Positions 1 to 9,446 of a stretch of DNA of 64,000 nt are shown here, in pieces. A program made the translations under genes and the position numbers. Within the stretch, counting starts at the first letter, position 1, and each line of letters starts with the position of its first letter. The DNA is from Gracilaria gracilis (Eukaryota > Rhodophyta > Florideophyceae > Gracilariales > Gracilariaceae). The notes under the pieces are model-generated. The model did not search any database. It was not told the DNA's origin and saw only the letters and a list, made by a program, of their open reading frames with translations. Location: assembly GCA_030374805.1 (NCBI GenBank), contig JARGSG010000235.1:1-64000 (forward strand), read 5' to 3'.

Positions 1-145
1 GAGTCTCGCAATTTACATAACGCCTCGCCCCGGACAGAATTTGGAATCTGTTCGTCATTCAAAAACCCTTCCAGAATGCAATATCCTTTCTCGAACAACT
101 GGGCTTGCCGTTGCGCAAAGTAAGCAATCGCTACATCATCCTCAA

Positions 146-2117
146 CTACAGCAGCAGTCCACAGTTGCTGGTCAACAGTCTTTCCTGCCACTTCTTCCTC
201 CTTAACAATACGTCTTCTAAACCATTTGCGCGGTAGTACTCATACGCTGCATGCCAGTGCACTATATGATGCGTGTCGCGTAAATCTGCCAACGTAATTA
301 TGCGCAAGCATTCTGCCCTGTGTCCTTGCGGCACAAATATACTCCGCAACCAAGGCCCCTTCGCCTCAATTGGATTCCTGAATTCTCTTCTTTCCAAGAG
401 GCCGTGCCTAAGCTCTTTCCCGTCTACTTCCTCATCCTCATCTGTCCTTTCTATTATCTGCCGCCATCCTGAAGAGCTTGGGATCTTGGTAACTAGTCTT
501 GTCCATGGTGGGAAAGCAAGTCCTTCGAACGGAGCATCTACACCAGTTATTCCTATTGGTAGCTTATCTGGGACATCATCCTCGAATTTGCGTCGTCTGG
601 GACCCACAAATTCAAGTGCCTGAACTTTTTTGGGTTCCGTGTTCCTCATTATTGCCTTTCTTTGTCCCACGTTGCGAATCATTTGTTCAGATTCTCGCGT
701 CTTATCAACATCAGTGTCACAATCTTTATTTGCTCCGTACAGCACAGAGAACTGCACCATTTCCAAGTGCTCGATGATTTCCTCCATCTTGCGCTGGTCC
801 AGTTTTCGGAACTTTTTCACGATGTCGTCCACATTCAGAACTCCCGGGGCAAACAAAGCGTCTTCGGCATCGGTAGAGTCCACAATCTTCCTACGCTTCC
901 TTTTTTCCCTGCTTTCGTCTTCCAGTGTTTGGTCGAGAACCTCCCTTGGATTTCTTGGAAGTACTTCCCGTTGTTTCTCTTGGATTTTTGGTTGCTCTTG
1001 TTTCTGATTCTCCACAAGATGGAGGTTCCGTGATTTGGGGTTTTTCTCTCGATGCGGACGGTGTAACAAAATCTTTTGATCTTGTAAATGCACCTACGCC
1101 TTCTTCTGAAATACTTTCTCTTCTAGTCTTCTGCTGTAAAGCAAACCGTTCAGCAGTGTTCGAATCTCCCGGACGACACTGTTGCGGCAACTCCGATATA
1201 CATGCGTCGTTCAGGTTAGTGGCATTCTCCCTCACAACGTCTCCCAGATCTTTCCCAACAATGCTCACCAGAAATTTTCGAACTTGTCTTAAACGAAGCC
1301 TTCTTTCTCGATCTCGTCTGGTTTTAGACTTAAACTGCCGGAATCCCACCATGTTATGCACAATAGCCACATTCAGTTGCACAGTTTCACTATTTGTCGC
1401 TTTCACCCCATCCTGTAATAGTTCTCCCACACTTCTATTGTGGTAATTTGCCGTGCGCTCCACTTGGTTATACAGAATCTTGACGTTGGCATAAAACGAG
1501 GACATCACGGTGTAAAAAGCACCCGCCCCCACGGCCGCTTTCGATTCTTCCAATCGCCACATGCCAAACAAAGTTTAAAACCCATCCAAAGGCATTCCCC
1601 ACAGAATCGAGTTTGACAAATGAACTAGGCCAAGTGAAGGGCATTTCGTAAAGGCGGGCCTCCAAAATCTTGAATACTTCATCGTCTTTGGCCATCCTGT
1701 ATGCAATGTTCGCATAACGTAGAATTTGCCTGACCTGAAGATCGCCTAAAGCACCAGTGCTCTTCACCATCGCTGCCACGTCTACCACCCGTAGTTGCGG
1801 ACATTGTGACTGTTCTTCTCTCAATGGCTGCTTTCACATGCGAAACGCAGGCGTGCAAATTGTCCATGACGTTCATCGGCAACACTTGCTGCGAGTTCTG
1901 ATTCAAAAACCGCACCAAGGCCAAGCACTTCAAACATTGAAAGCAGTGTGCCATCCGCCTTCGAAAACAAGGTGGCTTCATAATTTTCCAACAGGTTCCT
2001 GAAATAGTTTGCGATGTCAGGGTTCTGGCTCTCGGCTAACCGCCTGAATGCTTTTAGCCCTATGGCGCCCGTCCACAATCCAGCATTCCTTGACGACACG
2101 CTCGTACCGGTCCTCAC
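146..2117 (-). pseudogene. Unrecognised broken gene, basic/coiled-coil-like protein
   Basis: Coding-like sequence runs on the minus strand through overlapping frames (about 2117-1821, 1824-1468, 1571-891, 1093-146), which reads as one gene broken by several frameshifts, although introns cannot be excluded. The upstream frames contain ordinary amphipathic protein sequence. The last 315-residue frame is highly charged near its start, with an ESREKRKRRKI basic patch, and then has mixed-charge sequence with several Trp residues. I do not recognise the family and see no catalytic motif. It lies upstream (in its own orientation) of another broken minus-strand gene at 2.4-3.3 kb; the two may be parts of the same original gene. 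Confidence 0.4.
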
Positions 2118-2733
2118 CCATCACGAAAATACGCACCTGGTACATCTTCTTTCGCTCTACTTTGGAGAGGCAAACAGAAATGCGGTCCCAGTTCTGGAAG
2201 ATTCAGAAGCCTTGCTGAACTTTTGCTCGAGGATTTCAATATGCCCATTCCTTATGGCACGCAAGGGATCTGAAGGTTCAACGGCCAGCGTTAATAGATT
2301 GGATACGGAACAACTCTTCGTTCAAATTTGTCAAAGTCGATCTCTGGAATGGCTAGCCTCTTCGTTGCTTCTTCAATGGCCTTCTCGGTACTGGTACCCC
2401 CCAAATTCATCTACATGTACTACTCTCGTCATCATCGACTGCCACAACATCGTCTCTATCATCATATTGCGCATCGTGTTGACGCTGTTGTGGTGGCTGC
2501 GGTTCTGGGCCAGGTAGAATGTCATCTTCATACTCCACAGGGTTGCATGGCCGTTGATTCGACTCGTTCACTCTTTCGGTCGATGGAACCATTACTTCGC
2601 GCTTCTTGGGCTCTGCTTCCTTGGTGCACAGAAAAGGTAGTACTTCTCGGTGAAATTCCCAGTCACCACGAGGCGAACACGAAAAAGCGACACAGGGTAA
2701 AACTGTTCTTCTTGTAATGTACCAAAGCTAAGA

Positions 2734-2813
2734 CTCAACACATTGCTCCGCGTCCGCATTCGTCCATGGTGTATGACCAGGGGCTCTTGTCCCAAAATAT
2801 AACTTGAATGCTT
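2734..2813. repeat. Fragment B, shared with the 13.3-17.7 kb array
   Basis: These 80 bp, starting ctcaacacattgctccgcgt, are nearly identical to the spacer between A units in the array. Here they sit inside a minus-strand open frame that continues past the fragment boundary at 2733, whereas in the array the sequence switches to unit A. I infer that the array copies derive from this gene or a relative, but the opposite direction is not excluded. Confidence 0.65.
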
Positions 2814-2965
2814 CATGTCCTAGGGACACCATGAAAAAGTGGTTCATGTTCTTGCATCACGGAATTTTCAAAAAAAGTTTTTGTAAATAAATACCAATTT
2901 TTTGGAAACACCCCGCGCGCTTTGCACGAACATGAACCAAGTTTTCGCCATGTCCTAGGACATGG
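2814..2965 (+). repeat. Palindrome-capped short repeat, unit A (single copy)
   Basis: About 150 bp with inverted ends. The left end reads catgtcctagggacaccatg and the right end carries the perfect palindrome gccatgtcctaggacatggc. Inside the palindromes the ends continue as inverted copies around ggttcatgttc (left) and gaacatgaacc (right), so the imperfect terminal inverted repeat is about 40 bp. The middle is AT-rich, then gcgcgc-rich. It resembles a non-autonomous DNA element (MITE). The left palindrome has one extra G compared with the array copies. Confidence 0.75.
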
Positions 2966-3114
2966 CCCCCCGGCAATATTGCTTTCTTTTTCAAGGAATC
3001 GGTCGCATTCCCAGAGCGCTCGCTGTTCATCAACGAGCTTCTTTCCGGATCATTTTCATCGCGCATCCGCAAACACTACCATACTGCGCCACCTTCAAAA
3101 CGTAAACAAGTTCA

Positions 3115-4119
3115 TTGCAGGCATTACGAACGAGCTTTAATCCCTCCAACACTGTTGAGGCCATACTTGAAACTCTCTTTTCTTCAAGACGCAGGATTAT
3201 TTTGTCGAAGCGCCTCTGCTCTATTTGGCCATCCGCCTTTCCTAGCACCAGAGTCCGCAACATGACGACAAAGGCCATTCGTACCATTACTTGCTTTTTA
3301 GCCTGCCGCGAAGTATGGCTCGAGCAATGCCCGGAAGTAGTAACGCAAGCTCAGAATTACGCATCATTCGCGAAATGGATAAGGCAGTTGGAGGAGGCTA
3401 AAAAGGTCTGCAGGTGAGCCTTCACCACAATCCTCCCGCTGTGGCCAACCTTCTTCACGTGCTTCTAGACGGAAGGGACATCAGAAATTACGAAACCGCA
3501 AGCTTGGCTGTGGGGGGGTTGTTTAATCAACACCTTCACAATTACTACCGCATCGCTTTTGCTACCGATATGCACCCTGGAGAGTCAGACCGCCGAGTAC
3601 GGCAGTTTGTTTTGCATTTATGCAACTGTAGGACTCCGCTGGTATCCTTACACCTCTTTACTGGTTCCATTCTTTACTTGTTCTGTTTTTTCGCCCAGCT
3701 CGAACAACGGCGAAACAAAAGGACAGTATTTTCCCTCACGGAACCATCAACAAGGTGGGAACAACTTTTGTTCTTATCCGCCCTGGTGCATATATCAAAG
3801 TTTCGGAAGGACAAAGGCTCTCACATCCCATCCCTGAAGAGATTAGGTCGAAAGGGAGCCCAACGTATTGGGAAATCCATACAGCTGCTTGTACGCGCTT
3901 GGGACCGATTTTCTTTTTTATCTGGGTTTCCAGAGCGTGGAGCAACTATGCACTCCTTACGTTTTTCTCGATAACAACCTGGTATACAAAGTGGTCGATT
4001 CCCGATCGGATGGCTATGTTTCAAGGCGTTCTGCGAAAGAATTTCATATATCCCCGAGTCTAACACATGATCCGAACGCAAGTTTCCCAGTTCGCCTTAT
4101 CTATCACAGACACAATTGA
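3115..4119 (+). pseudogene. Degenerate coding-like region, function unknown
   Basis: Several plus-strand frames (3115-3417, 3414-3974, 3755-4063, 3868-4119) contain protein-like sequence that shifts from frame to frame, for example a stretch ending VYKVVDSRSDGYVSRRS near 4020. No single frame is convincing and no family is recognised. It may be the remains of one gene with indels, or exons I cannot join. It lies head-on against the broken minus-strand gene at 2.4-3.3 kb. Confidence 0.25.
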
Positions 4120-4477
4120 CAACAGCTTGCGTGAAATTGGTATCCGATTTCCTTTCTGATAATATATGCAGTAACGGAATACGACGAATTATACTCGTGC
4201 CAAGACCAAGGTCCCTTCCGTTTTTATGAATCATTGAAGGTGCCGACCTCCTGTAGTAACCCCCTCTGCTTCTCTACACACACATATGGACACTGATCTT
4301 CTCCCCAACCATTTTCTTCGGTATCCCTACGCTTTGACTGCCAATATTCGCAGTTCGGTGGAGATGGTACAAATCACCAAAAACGGTGCCCCACCGGGGT
4401 CCTTTTGAGGATCCGATGTCGACCACCTTCTGATACGCCGCTTTCAAAGCAACCACCCCGCAAGAGAAGAAAAAGTG

Positions 4478-6637
4478 ATGCACCAAAAACTGCCTCTGGT
4501 TCTACCGTATACAACGTCCCGAAACCGCTGCACCGCCGAACTCTCAACGATTTGTTGCGCACCCCCACCACTCAATGCGGGAAAAGGTGCGTCAAGTGAA
4601 GAAGATGCAAATCCGGGAGCTTCCGTCCCAGAACTGGCGGCGATTAAACAGCGTGACTTGCATTCGGCAATCAGCAATCTTTACAACATCGTTGGGGACA
4701 AGTTTGCTCTCCTGGATACTGGGTTCGAGAACTTCGCAAATGCTTTGAGGCTGAAGTACGGACATTTGAACATCATTGGTAAAACGCAACTTGTTCTAAT
4801 TGATCCTCCTCGTAATATTCGCGACTACTCGTACGATACCCTCAATCACGACCAAATAATAATGACGGTACGTCTGATTGGGAAACTCCTTCGCCCTGGA
4901 GGTCATGCACTCATTTTGTCGTCATTTCAGATGGCGCAAACCTGGATAGAGCTGTTTACAAAGGCCCCGAATCTCCCGGCAACGAAACTTCGTTGTGAAG
5001 ATTTCGAAGCAGATATGGAAGACACTGACGATGATAGTAGCAGTGATGAAAGTGAAGAGGGCGAAAGTACTGGACGTACACCAACAACACCTCCCCACCG
5101 TAAGAGCAGCTTAACTAAATCAACATTCACTGTCGATCAAGTTCCAATCGTGTTCTCATGGCATCCTTCTCAAAACAAGGGCAGCAGTTCGAAAAGAAAG
5201 AATTCCATTCTCGTAAACATGAATGAGTACGCGATACACGTGAAGAGAAATGGTCTCACTTCCGCAAACGAATTCGAAATGGAAAACACGGACAGAAATT
5301 TCAACTTCGTCGGGTGTTCTTACCCACCTTGGAAAAACACAATAAACAATATCAAAGATCTCCCACCACACGAGCAGGTTCGGGTAACTTTTAACCCAAG
5401 TGCCCCAGATGGTACCGATTCCAGAAACTCAACGGATACAATTGGTTCTCGTGTCAAGACTTACGCTCTACGAAGTGATCAAAAACCGATCGCACTGATC
5501 CAAGAACTTATTGCTCGCTACTCCAGGCCTGGCGACATTGTGATCGACTTTTTTGCTGGAACGTTCTCAACAGCGATAGCCGCAATGTCACTGCCAGGAC
5601 ACCGCCGTTTCTTTGGTTGTGAAATAGACGTACGGTGTCATGCAGCTGCAAAGCTGAACTTTCTTATTGCTCTCTCGAAGACGATATACTACAGGGCAAA
5701 CGATATCTTGTTTGATATGGGCCTGTATAAAAAAGCTATGTGCCTTATAACTACTGTGGTTCGGCTTCTCACATGCGGAAGTGTGGAGAATGCCGTGTTT
5801 CCAGGGAACCTGTACTTGAAACGTGTTGATCCACTTACCGTTCTCGCTGGTGACAAGCGCTGGAGAGCTCCCGCTCCATATCCGCATTACCAAAGGTTTT
5901 CTAGTGCCATACTTGCAGCACTGAGCTCAATGTGGAACGATCATGCTTTTGTCCGAATGGCAAACAGTACACCATTCCAAAAATGGACGGAACGTTACCA
6001 AGGGCTTCTGCAACAGGTGAGCATGGAAGATCTGTTACTGGTGGAAAGTTCTGCGAACAACCTCATTATTGCAAAGAGTACCATACAGCACCCACTCGCC
6101 GGTAAAGGTGCATTTGCGGCCCAAACGTTTCGAAAAGACCAGGTCATCTGCCAGTATTACGGCACTTTAGTCTACCACGACCTTACCAAGAGGCACCAGG
6201 AGGTGAAAAGTGCCTATTCGTGTTCTCATAATTACGGACATGGTGTTCTGGCAGTGGACTGCCAAAGATTTGCAGAGTACGCAATCCAAGTTTCAGTTCG
6301 TCCTGCAGCATTCCCAGACGTGACAACTATAGATAAGAAAAACGGTCTCAAAACAGTATATGTCGTACCGTTTAAGTTCTGTACTGCAGCATACATTAAT
6401 GATTACAACTACCACCATATGGATAAGCAGTTCCAGGCAGCAATGAACAATCGAATTCCTGACGCACACCGCCGTGTGCCAAATGTTCAGTTTCAACTTA
6501 AAACTGACAATATTAGTCACCCAGATCACCTCGAGAATCAGGCAATGATCAACGTCATTGCAACTCGAACGATCAACCCTGGACAGGAGCTCTTTACTTC
6601 GTACGAAAAATGCGGTGTGGTAACATCTCTCTGCTAG
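4478..6637 (+). CDS. DNA methyltransferase (N4/N6 type) fused to a SET domain
   Basis: The 719-aa protein has two enzyme modules. Residues about 60-400 look like a bacterial beta-class amino-methyltransferase (N6_N4_Mtase family): motif IV comes first (LVLIDPPR, about 105-112, where DPPY is usual), then an acidic Asp/Ser/Glu linker (about 180-200), then the AdoMet-binding motif I (VIDFFAGTF, about 355-363) followed by GCEID. Residues about 535-710 look like a SET lysine-methyltransferase domain: GKGAFAAQTF, INDYN in place of the usual NHSC, and INPGQELFTSY at the end. The ATG at 4478 follows an in-frame GTG. The same frame is open back to 4409, and beyond a TGA at 4406 it has another ATG at 4286, while part of 4405-4599 also reads well in another frame, so the true N-terminus may be longer and damaged. 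Substrate and activity are unknown; the Arg in motif IV could change or abolish catalysis. Confidence 0.8.
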   Translation: MHQKLPLVLPYTTSRNRCTAELSTICCAPPPLNAGKGASSEEDANPGASVPELAAIKQRDLHSAISNLYNIVGDKFALLDTGFENFANALRLKYGHLNIIGKTQLVLIDPPRNIRDYSYDTLNHDQIIMTVRLIGKLLRPGGHALILSSFQMAQTWIELFTKAPNLPATKLRCEDFEADMEDTDDDSSSDESEEGESTGRTPTTPPHRKSSLTKSTFTVDQVPIVFSWHPSQNKGSSSKRKNSILVNMNEYAIHVKRNGLTSANEFEMENTDRNFNFVGCSYPPWKNTINNIKDLPPHEQVRVTFNPSAPDGTDSRNSTDTIGSRVKTYALRSDQKPIALIQELIARYSRPGDIVIDFFAGTFSTAIAAMSLPGHRRFFGCEIDVRCHAAAKLNFLIALSKTIYYRANDILFDMGLYKKAMCLITTVVRLLTCGSVENAVFPGNLYLKRVDPLTVLAGDKRWRAPAPYPHYQRFSSAILAALSSMWNDHAFVRMANSTPFQKWTERYQGLLQQVSMEDLLLVESSANNLIIAKSTIQHPLAGKGAFAAQTFRKDQVICQYYGTLVYHDLTKRHQEVKSAYSCSHNYGHGVLAVDCQRFAEYAIQVSVRPAAFPDVTTIDKKNGLKTVYVVPFKFCTAAYINDYNYHHMDKQFQAAMNNRIPDAHRRVPNVQFQLKTDNISHPDHLENQAMINVIATRTINPGQELFTSYEKCGVVTSLC

Positions 6638-6790
6638 TGAAATAATAGAATCATTCCTTCAAAGTGTACAGCCGTTCTTATATTGAGATGAGTGGTCGCG
6701 GTGTTTAGAATTTAATGGACACGTTTTCTTTGATGAATACCGCGAGGTGTACTACAGAACTCGGTAGAAAACGGCTGAGCACGTTAAGTG

Positions 6791-7120
6791 ATGGATTTGT
6801 GGGATGATAGGTACCTGATTTCAAGGATGTTCAATGATTTGGTTATTGCAGACAACCATACGTTGAATAACACGCACATTGCAACTTTCAGAAAGGCAAT
6901 GAACGCTCCGGAAGATGTTTTGTACAATGTTGCTCGAAAGTTAGACATGGATAGTGCTGGTGGGTTTTGGCGAGATAATCAAATGAAGTGGCGAAGATAT
7001 CAGCAAATTGTTGTGGATGCTAAGAGTAGGGGAATCGGTAGAAAAAAAGGGGGTTCTGAAACGACTATCTGTTTTCGTACTGCGCGTAGACAGTGTACCA
7101 GACTGCTAGACCTCGGTTAG
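6791..7120 (+). CDS. Hypothetical 109-aa protein
   Basis: A short ORF 153 bp downstream of the methyltransferase-SET gene, on the same strand. It begins MDLWDDRYL, contains FWRDNQMKWRRYQQ in the middle and ends basic (GIGRKKGG). The aromatic and basic middle could belong to a small DNA-binding helix bundle, but I do not recognise it. It could also be a truncated remnant, as the sequence after the stop stays protein-like for a short way. Its position suggests it belongs to the 4.3-12.6 kb cluster. Confidence 0.35.
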   Translation: MDLWDDRYLISRMFNDLVIADNHTLNNTHIATFRKAMNAPEDVLYNVARKLDMDSAGGFWRDNQMKWRRYQQIVVDAKSRGIGRKKGGSETTICFRTARRQCTRLLDLG

Positions 7121-7360
7121 ATTTTGGCGTGATGCGGGCGGACATGCCAAGTGAGCTCCACAAGTCGTACAGGGAATGTTGCCGTCTGCTCAGCGATAGA
7201 AGATGAACACAGCCAACGGATGCATGCTGTTGGCTATTTCCACCCTTAACAAGGACGTATGGTTACATATAGTCTACGACAGTGCTTTTCAGCTTCTGAA
7301 GCAATGCACAGAACAAACTATGATTAAACCCAACAAAACTGTGGTACAAAACTGTGGTAC

Positions 7361-7399
7361 ACAAACATGAACCGGGTTTTGGCTTTGTCCTAGGACATG
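7361..7399 (+). repeat. Isolated right end of unit A
   Basis: The sequence acaaacatgaaccgggtttt followed by ggctttgtcctaggacatg matches the right terminal region of unit A with a few substitutions, including the TGTCCTAGGACA palindrome. No left end or body is seen nearby. It sits in the 518-bp intergenic stretch between the 109-aa ORF and the peptidase-like gene, a stretch in which I see no gene. Confidence 0.6.
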
Positions 7400-7638
7400 C
7401 GGTATACATATTTGAAAAATACTGTTCACAATTTTGAACACCTGTACAACGTGTAGAATGCAAAAGTGCATTTTACACGTGGAGGATTGTTTCTCGCGAC
7501 GCAGCTTTTGCAAATCGTGAGAGCTTGCTCCACTCCATCTGCAGCAATCGTGGACATTGACGAGAAGCTCATTTCAACCCTTTGTTCTCTCACATTGAGG
7601 TTATCGACTTGCCACATGCATGTCGCTGGAATCCGAAA

Positions 7639-9411
7639 ATGAGCTTCGAAAACGATCCGAGAATTGGACCTGTCGAAAACCCAGATATTGATCGTGTTAT
7701 TTCGGAGTATAACAAGGCAGTACGGCAGTGTCATAAACCACTTGAAGCAGAGCGAATGCCAGCGACGGATTCAGAAAGCGAGAACGAATACCTCTTGATT
7801 TCATTGGGCGATTCTTCTTCAGAATACGAACGCGATGATTGTTCGAGCGCCGACGGAAGATCTAGTGGCGATGCCCATGGGTCTGGGTCTGAATGGAATC
7901 TAGATGAACTAATTGTTGACTCGTCCTCTGATTTGCAAAAGCAGAAAGACGAGTCGAGTCACAAATTAGAGCATCCAGGGATTAGACCCGAAGGCATTGT
8001 ACCGGAAATACAGAAAGCAGCTGAGCTAACAGCTCAAACGTTGAATGATGGATTGAAGTATACCAGTCTGAAAGGCGTTTTCTTCTCTGCAGATGTTATT
8101 GGTACACATCGCCAAAATGAGGTTCTCCAAAATTCCCCATCACTCTGTGACACATTTCATCTCAACTTCTTTTACCTTTTGGCAAAGCATGGAAACTTTC
8201 TTTTGCCAACACATCTGAATCGCAAAGGTTTCGAATGGGCAAACAAGGACGAGTGGTATCTGTGCTCGATCATGAAAAGCGGACACCCGTGGGATGTGTC
8301 AAATGCTGGTGAGCTTTACAAGCTTCTGCTACCTTTGGAAATGGTTGAAAATGATCGTTCATACCAGAAGTCTATCAAACTTCAGATGAGTGGATTTGAA
8401 TCCATTCTGAAGAATGATTGGCACGCATATGAAAGGAATCGTATGCTCTTGTTGCAAACCAAAGGCCAGCAGTTTTTCGAGCATCTTTGTACGGCAGATG
8501 GTATTAGAGCCCGATCAGTATCTCTCAAGGACAAGCGTGGGTGTTTGTATTTCGATAATTCGTGTGCCTTAGATTCACTTCTGTTCATCTTCCCACACCT
8601 CTATTGGATGCTTTTTAAGAAGGAACTTTTCGGGAAGACCGATAATGGGATATCGTACGCCTTCAAAGCTCCAGGAGCTATAGTGGTGTGCGTCATAATG
8701 CAAAGTTTATTCTCAATTGGAGTGAATCACTACCGTGAACGTTTTCATCAGCGAATCTCGAACTACTTGCGAGTTCTAATCCAAGATCTTTCGAGCTTTT
8801 ACAGGCCAAGAGGAAAGCCCCTTCCTCGTTTTTGGGACCCATGTAAGAAAAATCCCTTCTTGAACATAAACGAAGTAGTTTGGTATATCCTCCCAAGACT
8901 GCTCGGCGCAAAGGGACACTGTAGCTTACTATCTCAATTGGAGTTCAGGAGGATAATGATATCTGATGATTGCTTGAAAGATTGCTTGAGGGATCGCAAG
9001 ACTTCATCTACTTTTGCTGAATTTCTTCACGACCTCGTTATTCTCAAGAACGGCCGTGTGGTTGAAGGATGCCTTGTATTTCACCTAGATGAAAAAGTTT
9101 CAAACCCAAATGTTCAAGTACTTAAAGAGCTTCTTGGTGAAACCCGTACATTTTCTTCCAATGGATATGAGTTGAAAATTCTGGCATTCTTAGGATACGA
9201 ACTTAAATCTTCCGAAACTCACTTTATTTCAGGCGTTCTGTTCAAGGCCACTAACGGCAAAGACAGAATCTACTTTTACGACGGCACAAATGATGGTGGG
9301 AAACCCAAAGGAATGACGCTGCGGACTGCATTTCAGAAGAACAATTCTGTTTTCTCCGTTCCCCGTCTACTTACTTTTGCAGTGGCTTCGAGGGCAGAAG
9401 TCATTGAATAA
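7639..9411 (+). CDS. Putative USP-like (papain-fold) cysteine peptidase
   Basis: The 590-aa protein starts at the first ATG; an in-frame TTG lies 57 bp upstream. Residues about 40-110 are acidic and Ser-rich and probably disordered. Residue 309 is the likely catalytic Cys in FDNSCALDSLLFIF, which resembles the Cys box of ubiquitin-specific peptidases and USPL1-type SUMO peptidases. The likely His is at 528 (ETHFISGVLF) and the likely Asp at 548 (IYFYDGTND), with the order and spacing expected of that fold. If correct it would remove ubiquitin-like modifiers or process a polyprotein; eukaryotic transposons often carry Ulp1 or OTU peptidases. The gene ends 35 bp from the convergent 384-aa gene. 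The peptidase call rests on motifs only. Confidence 0.55.
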   Translation: MSFENDPRIGPVENPDIDRVISEYNKAVRQCHKPLEAERMPATDSESENEYLLISLGDSSSEYERDDCSSADGRSSGDAHGSGSEWNLDELIVDSSSDLQKQKDESSHKLEHPGIRPEGIVPEIQKAAELTAQTLNDGLKYTSLKGVFFSADVIGTHRQNEVLQNSPSLCDTFHLNFFYLLAKHGNFLLPTHLNRKGFEWANKDEWYLCSIMKSGHPWDVSNAGELYKLLLPLEMVENDRSYQKSIKLQMSGFESILKNDWHAYERNRMLLLQTKGQQFFEHLCTADGIRARSVSLKDKRGCLYFDNSCALDSLLFIFPHLYWMLFKKELFGKTDNGISYAFKAPGAIVVCVIMQSLFSIGVNHYRERFHQRISNYLRVLIQDLSSFYRPRGKPLPRFWDPCKKNPFLNINEVVWYILPRLLGAKGHCSLLSQLEFRRIMISDDCLKDCLRDRKTSSTFAEFLHDLVILKNGRVVEGCLVFHLDEKVSNPNVQVLKELLGETRTFSSNGYELKILAFLGYELKSSETHFISGVLFKATNGKDRIYFYDGTNDGGKPKGMTLRTAFQKNNSVFSVPRLLTFAVASRAEVIE

Positions 9412-9446
9412 GATCAGAAGAATAGATGAAGCTTTTTTTTGCAAAA

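Larger units (their letters stand above)
2407..3287 (-). pseudogene. Unrecognised broken gene split by a palindrome-capped repeat
   Basis: Three minus-strand frames make a plausible protein: 3287-3030 (basic, ending near Cys-Gly-Cys), about 3072-2970, then after the repeat 2816-2592 and, with another frame change, 2592-2407 (acidic, with a PGPEPQPPQQRQ stretch and runs of Asp). The repeat at 2814-2965 interrupts it. The 80 bp next to the repeat (2734-2813) recurs many times in the 13.3-17.7 kb array, whereas the sequence beyond it does not. Function is unknown. Frameshifts near 2592 and 3050 suggest it is no longer intact, but an intron-containing gene is possible. Confidence 0.4.
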
